Notes: a model not told the origin generated them from the letters alone. A stretch of DNA of 49,488 nucleotides from Pedobacter borealis DSM 19626 (GCF_000708285.2 NZ_JAUG01000026.1:1-49488), one strand, 5' to 3'; counted from the first letter of the stretch, positions 17,486 through 27,697 are shown. Translations and numbers: made by a program.

Positions 17486-17848
17486 GGGGCCGTTCTTGGA
17501 TTTGACAGGGTGGCGAAGGTTATGTTAGCATGCAGTGCGTTGTACGGAGAGCACTTAAAGTGAACGTTCACATTTTAGTTGGCGAAAATACTTACGCCTT
17601 AGCTGCTTAGTTTAGAACTAACTAGCTTTTGTCCCTCTAACTGCTGCATTGTTGGGTTAGAATCTGGGGCATCGAAACAACAAAGCTGGCTTTAAGGAGA
17701 TACGACTTAAAGTGAGATAAAGTATCTAAGGATTTAAATAAGGTCGGTTTTCAGCCCGTTTATTTCCCGAAAATCAATTGAAAAATAAGCATGTAGAAGG
17801 TATAATTTATCTCACAACTGGACAAGGGTTCGACTCCCTTCGGCTCCA
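17486..17848 (+). ncRNA. ssrA: transfer-messenger RNA
   Basis: tmRNA rescues stalled ribosomes. The 5' end GGGGCCG pairs with CGGCTCC at 17841-17847 to form the acceptor stem (one G-U), with discriminator A at 17848; CCA is not encoded. A TTCGA T-loop and GGGTTCGACTCCC arm are present at 17826-17839. The tag frame begins at GGC 17581 and reads GENTYALAA then TAG at 17608, close to the Bacteroidota consensus tag. The 3' end is also the likely integration target of an island, since its last 14 bases recur at 41927. Confidence 0.96.
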
Positions 17849-17849
17849 C
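17836..17849 (+). other. putative attachment site at the ssrA 3' end
   Basis: CCCTTCGGCTCCAC at the tmRNA 3' end is repeated exactly and in the same orientation at 41927-41940. tmRNA 3' ends are known targets for site-specific recombinases. Confidence 0.6.
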
Positions 17850-17851
17850 CC

Positions 17852-17885
17852 AAAGGGGAATCACTTAAGATTCCCCTTTTTTTTT
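17852..17885 (+). terminator. terminator of ssrA
   Basis: Perfect stem AAAGGGGAATC with GATTCCCCTTT, loop ACTTAA, and nine T. On the other strand it lies within the recombinase remnant frame. Confidence 0.88.
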
Positions 17886-18128
17886 CATAAATCAACAAGC
17901 CTTTCTCCTTCATTTTCAACGCATTATGATCAAACATCTGTAACATCGTAGGTGTTCGATAGATACCCTCAAAATAGTATAAATTGCTGTCGAACACCAA
18001 TTTTACGAATTCTCTCTTTCCGAGCAAATCAGATGCAGTATAAACATGTTTCATATCAGTTAGAAGGTCAATATGTCTCGCCAAAATTTTAAATGCCTTA
18101 TTAATATCTGTTCCCATACGCTGAATGG

Positions 18129-18558
18129 CGGCAATAATAGCCAGACCATAGATCATTGCCTGGCCAATCCCCTTTTGCTTGCTTCCGGCCCGCTTGGTAA
18201 AATAACTTACTGTAAGGGGCACCATAGGAAAGATACAGGGCATCAGGAAGGCAATAAACCCTCCCAAAAGTCCGGCAATAAAAGTTTGCGAAAGTGTTTT
18301 CTCCTGCTCGGTCTGTCCGCTTTTAGGCCCTGTTTTAACTGCATCAATTTCAGTCTTACCCACGCTTACATTAGCAGCATTCAGCTGAGCCTTGTCGTTC
18401 GTACCGACGGCAACGCTATCCGTGCCAATCTCTGTAAAATCGAGTTGATCTAATGTCCTATCTGCTTTCTGGGCAAATGCGGGGCTAAGTATGCTAAAAA
18501 CAAGCAACAACCCCATAGCAAGCATTTTTATGCTTGTATTATAATTCCTTAACTTCAT
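18129..18558 (-). pseudogene. truncated DsbD-type thiol:disulfide interchange protein
   Basis: The first roughly 143 residues match the start of a Bacteroidota DsbD: a signal peptide (hydrophobic residues 12-29, ending AFAQ), a linker, then the first membrane segments with FIAGLLGGFIAFLMPCIFPMVPLTVSYFTKRAG, where MPC holds one of the catalytic membrane cysteines. After GLAIIAA, homology stops and recombinase sequence follows. The remaining membrane helices and thioredoxin domain are lost, so the protein cannot carry electrons across the membrane. It starts four bases after the stop of the related periplasmic-domain gene. Confidence 0.7.
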
Positions 18559-18562
18559 CAGC

Positions 18563-19011
18563 TTAATATTTTACAGGAATGGAAAATTCCACAGTTTCAG
18601 GTGGAAGGCATTGCGTATCGTTACAAACCATAAACTCGACTGTCCCTTTCACAATTGCATTTGCACCGGTTAATTTTACCTTTTGCTGGAAGATCACTGA
18701 CTTTTCGTAATAACTCACATTCATGTCAAATGACTTTTCAAACTTTATAATAGGTTTTGGTTCGATGGTCTTACCATTTGCTTTATAAGCCTTGGAAGGG
18801 CTAAAGGCAAATGTGGTTTTTACAGCCCCCCATCAGGTATAAACTGGGAGTATAAATGCCAGCCATCATCTACGGTAGCTTTGAGATACAAAGTTGCTTC
18901 CGTTTTGGAAGTCTTTTTTGCGGCATAGCTCCATTTTACCGGCTTTAAGATTTGACTGCTGACCGAGCGGCTTAAAAAAAGCCCAAGGGTCAATAAAAAT
19001 AGATTTTTCAT
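18563..19011 (-). pseudogene. DsbD N-terminal-like periplasmic domain protein, frameshifted
   Basis: Signal peptide (MKNLFLLTLGLFLSRSVSSQ) then LKPVKWSYAAKKTSK and DDGWHLYSQFIPDGG, as in proteins encoded just before dsbD in Sphingobacteriaceae. At 18838 a GGGGGG run followed by CT puts the frame out by one base and gives an early stop. Reading on in the shifted frame recovers FAFSPSKAYKANGKTIEPKP, EFMVCNDTQCLPPETVEF and the natural stop at 18563, about 149 residues in all. The VCNDTQCLPP cysteine pair is typical of the DsbD alpha domain. The homopolymer means a sequencing error cannot be excluded. Confidence 0.75.
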
Positions 19012-19027
19012 TTGATAAATAATAATC

Positions 19028-20491
19028 TTAGCTTCTGGCTTTTTTTAATATTTTTTTTTTTACAGCTCTTTTTTTCAGTTCGCCTTTCAAGGAAAAAGCA
19101 AGTTCTACTGCCCCGAGGGCATTAACGATGCCTCCTGTTCTGCACAAATTACTTAAAGGAACTTTCTCATTCCTTCCGGGAATGTTCACCAGTTCTTCCG
19201 GCTTTAAAACGGATTGTTCAATCACATATTTTACCTGCGTTGCTGAAAGAGCGGGAAAATATTCCCTTATTAATGCGGCCAAACCAGCCACTACCGGCGC
19301 TGCCATACTGGTGCCGTCCAAAAACCCATATTTGTTAGCTTTCGGAAGAGTTGAGTAGATTCTTACACCCGGTGCAAAAACATCGACACTTTGCTTTCCA
19401 TAATTTGAAAAAGGGGCAGCTATCCCGCTGCCTGACATGCCGCTGGCTCCTACAGTTATCCAGTTAGAGGCAGTAAACAAACTGTCTTTCGATACCGGCG
19501 AAGGATAATTAAATTCCTTATCAATATTTTTTGAATCGTTACCGGCTGCATGCACCAAAAGGACATCCTTTTTTTGTGCATATTTCACCGCGTCATCTAC
19601 CCATTTTTTTCCTGGTGAATAAAATTTGCCGAAACTCATGTTAATAACTCTGGTCCCGTTATCAACAGCATAGCGGATAGCTAAGGCAATATCTTTATCG
19701 TATTCATCGCCATCGGGAACGGCTCTCAATACCATAATTTGCACATTATCTGCTACGCCATTTACCCCAAGATTATTATTTTGTTGCGCACCAATGATCC
19801 CAGATACATGAGTGCCATGCATAGGATCAGTGGCCGTTACATCGCCATTACCATAATTGCTGTCATTAATATCGTTGTAATTATCCCGTACCACTTCGTC
19901 CCGGTGATTTTTAGGTTTAGAATTGTACATCTCGGAATCCTTTGTGGTAGCCTGACTTTTGCTGGCAAAACGCCTGGCCATTTTAGCAGCTCTTTGCCAC
20001 ATATTATAATCATAGAGTTCATCCCTGGATAACCTTGAAATCCCGGCGCTGTCTATATTTTCCCATTTCGATTTATATGCCTGGTACACCCTTTACTCCT
20101 CAAGGGATTCTTTGCCTACATTCTTTCCGTCTTTATTGCCTAAAAAATTCCAGCCATGAACATCATCCACATACCCGTTCCCGTCATCATCTTTTCCATT
20201 GCCCGCAATTTCACTACGATTTGTCCATAAAACATTTTTCAGGTCTTCATGTGTAGTGTCTACACCGGAATCAATCACCCCCAAAATTGTGGAATTTGGT
20301 TTTAAATGACGAGCCTTGAGAAAATCATAAGCCTGTTGCAAACTGATGCCATACACATGATCCTGTTTCCAGTCAAGCAAATGCCACCCTTTCAGCGATA
20401 CACTGGAGCCATTATTGTTTTGAGCCAACGTACAGAATGTTACAAAAACACTCAGTACTGCCGTTAAAAAGTAGCGTATTGTCCTTCTCAT
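19028..20491 (-). pseudogene. S8 subtilisin-like serine protease with an in-frame stop codon
   Basis: Secreted subtilase split by a TAA at 20093-20095; reading through it gives one continuous frame of about 488 residues. The first half has a signal peptide (MRRTIRYFLTAVLSV...TLAQ, start at 20491) and the catalytic Asp in VIDSGVDTTHEDL. The second half has the catalytic His in MHGTHVSGIIGAQ and the Ser in LDGTSMAAPVVAGLAALI, plus the oxyanion Asn in HAAGNDSKN. Asp and His/Ser are therefore on opposite sides of the stop, so neither half can be active alone. Apart from this codon nothing is damaged, which suggests a recent mutation, readthrough or a base-call error. It follows the M16 gene on the same strand. 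Confidence 0.75.
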
Positions 20492-20555
20492 ATCCAAATA
20501 AATTCTTATGTTATTAATATATCCGACTAGTGGTATTATTGCAAAAAACAGTTTT

Positions 20556-23516
20556 TTAATACCCAAACAACTCCTCAAGTGTTAGCTTTTTCACGTCCCC
20601 ATACTTCTTCAAATTCGCTCCTTCAACTACCTCTTTTGACCCCATTATGCAATAGGCATATTTTTTATGGGCAATGTATTTATCTGTAAAGGCTTTAAGA
20701 TCATTGTAGTTTAACGTTCCCAATCTTTCATAAATCTGCTGACGGAAATCGGTTGTTATCCCTTTGTTCTCCAGCACTAAATAAAAATCAACCACCTTTT
20801 CATCCGTAAACCGCTGTGTTTCGAGTGATTTCCGGAGGCTCATTTTGGCATTTTTTATGCCATCGTCAGACCGGGGCATATCATTCAGTAGAGAATCCAT
20901 TCCATTAATGGCATCATCCATTTTATCGGCCTGGCAACCAATAAAAGCGTTCATTTGGTAAGGGTCGTTTTTATAGGCAGGCGTTTGAAATGTTGCAGAG
21001 GTTGAATAAGCAAGTGCTTTTGATTCCCGCAACTGCTGAAAAACAACAGATCCCATTCCACCGCCAAAATAACTATTAAACAGGTTTATACTAGGTTGCA
21101 ACGAAGGCTGGTAGCCCGGTATATTCCTGATCCATTGTATTTGTGTTTGCAACATATCAAAATCGGCGGTATACACTTCATTTTTTTCCTGGATGCAGGG
21201 CTGGAACTTTATGGCCGGAGCCGGAACAGGCAAAAAAGCAGACGGCATAGGATGACTATTTTTTATTTTTTGCGAAATGGCCTGAAGCGATTCCGGGCCG
21301 TAATAGGTAATTAAATGCTTGTACCCGGTAAGCCCATGCAACAGATTAGCTAATGTTGAAGCATCGAGTTGATCGGGCTGCAAACGGCCCCTCTGATTAA
21401 ATGGATTGTTGGCACCATAAGTGGCATAGCTAACTAGGGCCTGCATCAGTGCTTCTTTCGACGTTTTCGTATCGGTGCGTTCCTTCTTCAGTTTTTCTTT
21501 CAGCTTATCAAGACTTTCTGCAGAGGGTTTGCAATTAGCCAGCAAGTGCTCCAATAAAGCAACCGCTTTATCAAAATTTTTCTGAATACCGGAAACAACA
21601 ATGGATGTGCCTTTATCACTAACACGTATTGAATATTCACAGGCCATCTGGTAAAATTCTCTACTGATCTCTTCGGCAGAATACTTATCTGTACCCAATA
21701 AACTCAGGTAATCCACTGCAACAGGTAATAAATTCGAATTCCAGCTTCCCATATTGAAACGGTATTGCAGTTCAAAAAAACCATTCTCCTTGTTGGTTAC
21801 ATACAGGAACCTTGCATTATTTATGTTGCTCTTCGAAATCACTTTCTCAAAATTTATCCATACTGGTTTTGTGGCAGGAACAGGAACAGCATCCAGATTT
21901 TTCGCAAATGCAGATCGCTTGGTTTTATTAATCGTAATGGGCGTAATTTTAGGCTTCTTCATTTTTGTAGCGGAAGTCTGTTTTCCTTTACGTTTATAGA
22001 TGCAAGCATAATTACCTGAAAATACCCGGTTGGCATAATCTACGATGTCTTGCTTAGAAACTGTATTCATAATCTCTAAAAAAGCTGGTTCGTTGTCCCA
22101 GGTTTGACATCTGTCGGCAATAAAATCTCTTTCTAAGGTCATAACAGTGGCCATGTTATTTCTTTTGGCCATCGTTACTCCCAGTTCCATATTATTTTTA
22201 ATAGCCGTTAAAAGCTTCTCGTCAAAATCGCCATGCTGCACCTTTTTAATTTCCTGCCATAGTAATTCCAATGCCTGGTCTGCAGTTTGTCCAGCTTTAG
22301 GCATCGCTACGCCCAACACTGTATTATATTTTTGATAGGTTGCCAAAAGCTCAATCGATGCCATTTGCATTTTTTGCGGCATTGTGAGATTGATATCAAA
22401 CAGCCCTGCTTTTCCATTAGAACATAGCTGAGAAAGCAGGTTGGCCAACAGCTCATCTTTACTGTTAGTGCCTTTAAAGGGCACCCGAAAAGCGAGTACG
22501 GCCATCTCCGGTGTAGGGCTAACAATTTCCTTTACAACCGGAGCAGCGAAATCGGGTTCCGCGGCTTGTTGAAACTCAATGATCTTACCCCGCCGCATGT
22601 AGGAAAAATTCTGATCTATCTTTTGAATAACTTCATCAGGATTAAAATCGCCCGATAAAATAAGCCCCATATTGTTCGGCACATAATAGGTGTCGTAATA
22701 CTTTTTAATAGCCCTTAAAGAAGGATTTTTCAAATGTTCAATGGTACCAATCGTGGTTTGTTGTCCATAATTACTGTGGGGATACAGGATTGAATTTACA
22801 GTTTCGAACATTCTGAACTCATCGCCATCCAAACCTTTGTTCTTTTCTTCATACACCGCTTCCAGCTCAGTATGAAAGAGGCGAAAGATGGGATTACGGA
22901 AACGTTCGGCCTGTACTTTTAGCAATTTATCCAATGCAGCAGCAGGTATATTTTCATCATATACCGTAGCATCAAACTCCGTATGCGCATTGGTACCCTG
23001 CGAGCCCATTTCCTTCATGATATTGGTATACTCATTGGCAATGGCATATTTAGATGCAATGCCCGAAATTGAATCTATTTTCCGGTAAATGGTTTTTCGT
23101 TCGCCTTCATTAGAAGTATGATTATAGGCTTCGTACAATTCTTCTATCTGACCCAGATATGGTTTTTCCTTTTCCCAGTTGAGCGTTCCGAATTTATCGG
23201 TTCCCTTAAACAATAAATGTTCCAGGTAATGTGCAAGACCGGTATGGTCGGCTGGGTCATTATTGCTTCCGGTCCTCACTATCATTTTGTACGTTACACG
23301 GGGTTCTTTTTTATTTAGATGCAGTATTACCTGCAAACCATTTTCCAAAGTATAGAACCTGACTTTCTCTGGATCATTTGTTACATATCGGTATTTATAT
23401 TTACCGGTGCCTGCTTCTTTCCAATTGTATTTATTTTGGGCAGCAGCATCGCCCGGTAAAACACATAACAAGAAATAACAAAATGCAATAAACAGCTGAA
23501 CAAGTTTATGTTTCAT
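20556..23516 (-). CDS. M16 family zinc metallopeptidase (insulinase-like)
   Basis: 986-residue secreted zinc peptidase with signal peptide (hydrophobic residues about 5-20, AAAQ). It is a double-unit M16 protein: the N-terminal active half carries the inverted zinc motif His96-x-x-Glu99-His100 (GLAHYLEHLLFKGT) and a downstream Glu in EAVYEEKNKG, and the second half, from about residue 520, is the catalytically silent partner. The family forms a closing chamber that cuts unstructured peptides. Location in the periplasm and position in a SusCD locus suggest breakdown of imported peptides. It lies 17 bases after the M61 gene. Confidence 0.92.
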   Translation of the reverse strand: MKHKLVQLFIAFCYFLLCVLPGDAAAQNKYNWKEAGTGKYKYRYVTNDPEKVRFYTLENGLQVILHLNKKEPRVTYKMIVRTGSNNDPADHTGLAHYLEHLLFKGTDKFGTLNWEKEKPYLGQIEELYEAYNHTSNEGERKTIYRKIDSISGIASKYAIANEYTNIMKEMGSQGTNAHTEFDATVYDENIPAAALDKLLKVQAERFRNPIFRLFHTELEAVYEEKNKGLDGDEFRMFETVNSILYPHSNYGQQTTIGTIEHLKNPSLRAIKKYYDTYYVPNNMGLILSGDFNPDEVIQKIDQNFSYMRRGKIIEFQQAAEPDFAAPVVKEIVSPTPEMAVLAFRVPFKGTNSKDELLANLLSQLCSNGKAGLFDINLTMPQKMQMASIELLATYQKYNTVLGVAMPKAGQTADQALELLWQEIKKVQHGDFDEKLLTAIKNNMELGVTMAKRNNMATVMTLERDFIADRCQTWDNEPAFLEIMNTVSKQDIVDYANRVFSGNYACIYKRKGKQTSATKMKKPKITPITINKTKRSAFAKNLDAVPVPATKPVWINFEKVISKSNINNARFLYVTNKENGFFELQYRFNMGSWNSNLLPVAVDYLSLLGTDKYSAEEISREFYQMACEYSIRVSDKGTSIVVSGIQKNFDKAVALLEHLLANCKPSAESLDKLKEKLKKERTDTKTSKEALMQALVSYATYGANNPFNQRGRLQPDQLDASTLANLLHGLTGYKHLITYYGPESLQAISQKIKNSHPMPSAFLPVPAPAIKFQPCIQEKNEVYTADFDMLQTQIQWIRNIPGYQPSLQPSINLFNSYFGGGMGSVVFQQLRESKALAYSTSATFQTPAYKNDPYQMNAFIGCQADKMDDAINGMDSLLNDMPRSDDGIKNAKMSLRKSLETQRFTDEKVVDFYLVLENKGITTDFRQQIYERLGTLNYNDLKAFTDKYIAHKKYAYCIMGSKEVVEGANLKKYGDVKKLTLEELFGY

Positions 23517-23533
23517 AAAATATATAATCTTCT

Positions 23534-25405
23534 TTAATAACAGTTATTTCTTAACCAGGCATTTCTTACCAGGCGCTGGGAAGGGCTAAGCTCACTTTCC
23601 TCCATCAACAGCATTTTATATCGTTCCTCTTCTTTTTCCCTCAACGATGAAACAGGTGCTGACAGTTTCAGTTCCTTCATTTCGCCTGCGTCATTTTTAC
23701 GCCTTACAACTACAGTCAGCATATCGCCTTGCTTTATTTTTCGTTTTACCGTCCCGATCACTTCAGCATAATTATCGGAGTTAACAGTCACGTCGTTAAT
23801 CTGCACGATCTCATCCATGAGTTTGTATTGCATAGCCTTTCCAAAAGCATCCACATTGCTTGCATTCACAATACTAACCTTGCCCCCACCAAGAGATGTT
23901 ATACTGATGTTACCTATAGAAGCCACCTCTCTTTTGAAGTAATCGTGATACGATACACCGGCCAATGCAAAAAATTCGGTGTAAGGTATCGGTGTTTTGC
24001 CCGCTACGTATTTATTGAGGAAGTCTTTTATTTCCGGAAAGCTGAGTGCGGCTATTTCATCAAATAACTGATCATCTTCAAAATATTTACCTCCCCCAAA
24101 TTTTATTCCCAAATCGTGTTTCAGCTCCATTAATCCATAACGCCCTTTAGAAAGATGCAGTAAGTATATATCAAGACAGGCGTTAATCAATGCTCCTTTT
24201 AGGTACACATTCGGGTATTGATCGGCATAAGTAGTCGCTACTTCTTTACTCATTACAGTAAACGCAAGGGTATCTTTAAATTTCTTTTTAGATGCAATGA
24301 TTTTTGATGTGAGCGCACTGAAAAATTGGGGCGCTGTTGTTATGCCAGCCTTAACCTGCACATGATGTGCATCGTATTCTGTTGATCCTTCGTACAACCA
24401 CAAATGTTTTGATAAAATAGGTTGCTGATAATTAAACTCACGGATTTCTTTTGAGCCGATGGCCAATGGCGTAATAATATGAAAAAACTCATGCGCCGAC
24501 ATATCAACTACTATTGATTTTACTTTAGCCTCGTTAATTTGTGGAAATGCATAAAATGAAGAACAGCTATGTTCCAATGCGCCCATTACCGCTTTGGGGT
24601 TTACCTCATCATTAAAACTATATAGAAAAGCGTATTTTTTTACAGGCAACTTTCCGCCAAGATAAGTCTGTGTAGCTGTAAGCAAATTCGCCATTTTTTT
24701 GGCCAAAACTGCAGCTTTTACTTGATTATCTGGAGAAAAAACAGAAACAAGCACCTGCGTGCTACCCAGATTTACACTAACAGTATCGGGCTTGCAATAC
24801 ATAATGGGCGAATCGTATAACTCGTGCACATTTTTTAATTGAAACAGATCGGTCGTTTTTGTACTGATGGATGGAGTAAGCGCTGTTGATCCATAAAAGT
24901 CAACAGGTTTCTGAAACTCTACATCAAAGGGTAATTTTTCCAGTTTATCGAAATAACCAAAGAACCCGGGTGTATTGATAACGTACTGTTTGTTTAGCTC
25001 TATATTGGTGCCCCCCATGGGATAAATGGCATTTTCACTAATTTTAGTATGCCAAGTATCTTCCACTGCATAAGTGATTTTATACAGCTCTTGCGCATGG
25101 TCAATCTTCCAGCTATTTACATTTTTATGCTCAACTGTTAATTCTTTTCCTGTTTTATCAAACGCTTTCAAATTGTGTACAAAACGGCCATAATCACTGA
25201 TGGAATAGGTACCGGGAACAATAGCGGGAAAGAAATATTCAATACTCGGACGATTGATTTTTGGGGTCAGTAATTCCACCTGTAAAGTATAATCAGTTGC
25301 CTTTGTAAGGTCAATTTTATATTGGTATTTAGCTTGGGCAAAAAGGCTTAGAGGGTTTGCGGCCACAAAGCCTGCAAACAAAATAGAAAACAAAAAATGT
25401 TTCAT
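23534..25405 (-). CDS. M61 family metallopeptidase with PDZ domain
   Basis: 623 residues with a signal peptide (ending SLFAQ). The N-terminal beta domain is followed by a peptidase domain with the zinc motif His305-Glu306-x-x-His309 (MSAHEFFHIITP) and the downstream LWLYEGSTEYDAHHV region providing the third ligand. A PDZ-like domain lies at about 500-590. M61 enzymes are aminopeptidases, some with preference for N-terminal Gly or Ala. It belongs to the same minus-strand run as the M16 and TlpA genes. Confidence 0.9.
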   Translation of the reverse strand: MKHFLFSILFAGFVAANPLSLFAQAKYQYKIDLTKATDYTLQVELLTPKINRPSIEYFFPAIVPGTYSISDYGRFVHNLKAFDKTGKELTVEHKNVNSWKIDHAQELYKITYAVEDTWHTKISENAIYPMGGTNIELNKQYVINTPGFFGYFDKLEKLPFDVEFQKPVDFYGSTALTPSISTKTTDLFQLKNVHELYDSPIMYCKPDTVSVNLGSTQVLVSVFSPDNQVKAAVLAKKMANLLTATQTYLGGKLPVKKYAFLYSFNDEVNPKAVMGALEHSCSSFYAFPQINEAKVKSIVVDMSAHEFFHIITPLAIGSKEIREFNYQQPILSKHLWLYEGSTEYDAHHVQVKAGITTAPQFFSALTSKIIASKKKFKDTLAFTVMSKEVATTYADQYPNVYLKGALINACLDIYLLHLSKGRYGLMELKHDLGIKFGGGKYFEDDQLFDEIAALSFPEIKDFLNKYVAGKTPIPYTEFFALAGVSYHDYFKREVASIGNISITSLGGGKVSIVNASNVDAFGKAMQYKLMDEIVQINDVTVNSDNYAEVIGTVKRKIKQGDMLTVVVRRKNDAGEMKELKLSAPVSSLREKEEERYKMLLMEESELSPSQRLVRNAWLRNNCY

Positions 25406-25479
25406 TTAATCTGGATATGTTTTTTAATTTAATTGCTTTATTTACTGGTTTTATCGAACACAAAAAAGGAATAGAATAT

Positions 25480-26367
25480 TTATTGCAGCTTTTTAATTGT
25501 AAACAAATTCAACTTAGTTATAATCCATTTGTCTTCGCCCTTATCTGACTTCATAACCTCATTACCATTTTCCTCGCTTTTACTGTTTATTAAAAGCCCC
25601 GTTGTTTGATCTACCGATGCCGTTCCTTTTGCGGTAAAATTGCCCGAAAAATTGAAGTCAGCACCGTTCGGTGTCCCATCGGCCGATCGCTTCGATGCCA
25701 TATCGATAAAAATTATGCGCCCCTCAATGCGGTTAATCGTATAAATAGTATTCACTATCTGATTAACACCATCTGTATTCACAGATAAGTTGGCGTCCCA
25801 CTTTAAACCTGTTACCAATTGAGCATCGGGAATACCCCCTCCAAATATTTTTTTAACGAACCTATACAATTCGTCATCCGTTTGGGGAAATAAACTTACA
25901 TCCGGTTCCAAATCCTTAGGCCGCGACAGATTCTCTAGATCTGGCTTTTCTTTGATGCCTGTAACTTTTCGAGTGTCGGTTGTAATGGTAAACACATAGC
26001 TTTTACCAAGAATATTTTTCACGTTTTCACCCATCTCTCCAGTCATATCTTCTTCCTTTTTCGAATCAAATAAAACATCGTTTTCTGTCATTGGGGAATT
26101 TTTACGAGACTTTATATCGCTAAATGTGAGTTTAATATCATAAAGTCCTTTGTCTTCACGTAATACTTCGAATGTACTGCCTAAAGTATTTTCGCTAACG
26201 ATAACTATGCTATCGCCCCCCTTTTTCATTTTCCGGATACTGTTACTGTTTAGTTCACAATACCACTTACTACCAACCTGTAGTTTCAATTGTAAACCCT
26301 TTTGCGCCTTGCTCGAAAAAGCAATGAATACAAAAAGCATGATTATGATTACTTTGCTATTTTTCAT
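25480..26367 (-). CDS. secreted DUF6263-like protein
   Basis: 295 residues with a signal peptide (MKNSKVIIIMLFVFIAFSSKAQ). The mature part is beta-rich with the pattern LQLKLQVGSKWYCELNSNS near the start, a central segment ending KNILGKSYVFTITTDTRKVTGI, and a C-terminal SVDQTTGLLINSKSE. This resembles the DUF6263 group of Bacteroidota envelope proteins, function unknown; I am not certain of the family name. It sits between the second TlpA gene and M61. Confidence 0.6.
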   Translation of the reverse strand: MKNSKVIIIMLFVFIAFSSKAQKGLQLKLQVGSKWYCELNSNSIRKMKKGGDSIVIVSENTLGSTFEVLREDKGLYDIKLTFSDIKSRKNSPMTENDVLFDSKKEEDMTGEMGENVKNILGKSYVFTITTDTRKVTGIKEKPDLENLSRPKDLEPDVSLFPQTDDELYRFVKKIFGGGIPDAQLVTGLKWDANLSVNTDGVNQIVNTIYTINRIEGRIIFIDMASKRSADGTPNGADFNFSGNFTAKGTASVDQTTGLLINSKSEENGNEVMKSDKGEDKWIITKLNLFTIKKLQ

Positions 26368-26481
26368 TTTTTTATAAATAATTAATAAAGAATAAATGGA
26401 TTGTCAAAAAAAAAATAGGCTTTATGTATTTTTCTCAACACTTGGTAAAACGAAGTTTCTATATAGGCAACCTATTTAATG

Positions 26482-27639
26482 TTATTTGTCTAATATTTCT
26501 TTCAGTTTTTCATCCAGCTCTCTGCCAAACAGATCTTTACCGATAATAATCCCATTGTCGTCAATTAAAAAGTTACGAGGGATGACGTCTACATTATACA
26601 TTTTACATACAGTTCCTGCTTTATCCCACACATTTATCCAAGTCATTTTATCGTCCTCAATAGCTTTTAACCATGCTTCCCTACTTGCTTCTCTTGGCGA
26701 TGTAATACTTAAAACAGTAAATTTTTTATTACCGTATTGCGCTAATGCGGCTTGTATATATGGATTTTGAGCACGACAAGGTGTACACCAACTCGCCCAA
26801 AAATCTACCAGCACATATTTGCCTTTAAATGAAGAGAGTGCAACTAATTTTCCAGCTACATCTTGTAAACTAAACTGCGGCGCCGGTTTTCCAATTTCCG
26901 TAGTCGCAGTAAACTTTATATAGCGCTCCAAATCTTTTGCGGCAGGCAATGATTTTATGTTGGGCGTTAGCGCATTAAACGCCTGCATAATTGCTTTGTT
27001 ACCAATGGAATTGCCTTCGTTACAGCACACCCGTAATGCAAAAACAGACAGAGGAGATTCGGGATGCGCTTTAGCATAGGGATAATATAATTTTTTAATG
27101 CTTGCTGCCGCGTTTTGTTTTCCTATTTCTATTACTTTGCCCATGGCTACCGTATCGCCTTTTTCTTTATATGCATACCATTCTTTCTGTCCTTCCCCGG
27201 CAGTTGCCCTAAGCTTTTCTTCGGCTTTTTTCAGATACTCAAAATCTTTTTGCCAGATAGCCCCGGTTACTGCAATGTTTGAAAAAGAATCGGTAGAATT
27301 GACAGAAATAGTGCCTGCATTAATAAAAATTTTGGCAATATTTTCAGGAGAATACAAAGGGTTTACAGTGGGCTTTTCCCCTTTGGGATATTGACGCATT
27401 ACTTTTAATGTAGCATCGTGAGGTTGCAATATTTGCACAACAAAAGTATATTCGTTATTTTCAACATTTGCTGAATCGACAACAGATTTCCCTTGTGCGT
27501 TTACATAGTAGAAAATAATTTTTTTTGCCGAGGGGATATTTGTCAGTCTGCCATTTAATTGTAGTAAAGCTGGGTATTGAGCTTTTACTTCCAATAAAGA
27601 AGAAAATAAAATAACAATTAAAATAACTATTTTTTTCAT
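26482..27639 (-). CDS. TlpA-type thiol:disulfide oxidoreductase with DUF4369 domain
   Basis: About 385 residues. The start is taken as the ATG at 27639 because MKKIVILIVILFSSLLEVKAQ then forms a clean signal peptide; a longer frame opens at 27675. A DUF4369-like beta domain (about 24-110) is followed by a helical region and a C-terminal thioredoxin fold with the active site WASWCTPCR near residue 282. Such proteins are periplasmic disulfide reductases or isomerases. It is a tandem paralogue of the gene upstream, with similar architecture. Confidence 0.87.
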   Translation of the reverse strand: MKKIVILIVILFSSLLEVKAQYPALLQLNGRLTNIPSAKKIIFYYVNAQGKSVVDSANVENNEYTFVVQILQPHDATLKVMRQYPKGEKPTVNPLYSPENIAKIFINAGTISVNSTDSFSNIAVTGAIWQKDFEYLKKAEEKLRATAGEGQKEWYAYKEKGDTVAMGKVIEIGKQNAAASIKKLYYPYAKAHPESPLSVFALRVCCNEGNSIGNKAIMQAFNALTPNIKSLPAAKDLERYIKFTATTEIGKPAPQFSLQDVAGKLVALSSFKGKYVLVDFWASWCTPCRAQNPYIQAALAQYGNKKFTVLSITSPREASREAWLKAIEDDKMTWINVWDKAGTVCKMYNVDVIPRNFLIDDNGIIIGKDLFGRELDEKLKEILDK

Positions 27640-27697
27640 GTGCTTGGATTTTACGCTGCAATTTGGCAGCATCATTATTTAAATTTGTAATAAGGGG

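Larger units (their letters stand above)
17812..18128 (-). pseudogene. C-terminal remnant of a large serine recombinase
   Basis: About 105 residues resembling the C-terminal tail of Bacteroidota serine recombinases: the HIDLLTDMKHVYTASDLLGKREFVKLVFDSNLYY region followed by GIYRTPTMLQMFDHN. Such tails follow the resolvase, recombinase and zinc-ribbon domains, all of which are missing here. The frame ends with GGAEGSRTLVQL, which is simply antisense translation of the tmRNA 3' end, a pattern expected when an integrase gene abuts its RNA-gene target. Upstream the frame is fused without interruption to a DsbD fragment, so one deletion joined the two. Confidence 0.6.

Noticed and set aside
17861..17885. 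Possible recombinase protein end encoded across the ssrA terminator and antisense tmRNA
   Set aside because: The GGAEGSRTLVQL tail is antisense translation of the tmRNA 3' end, not functional protein sequence.
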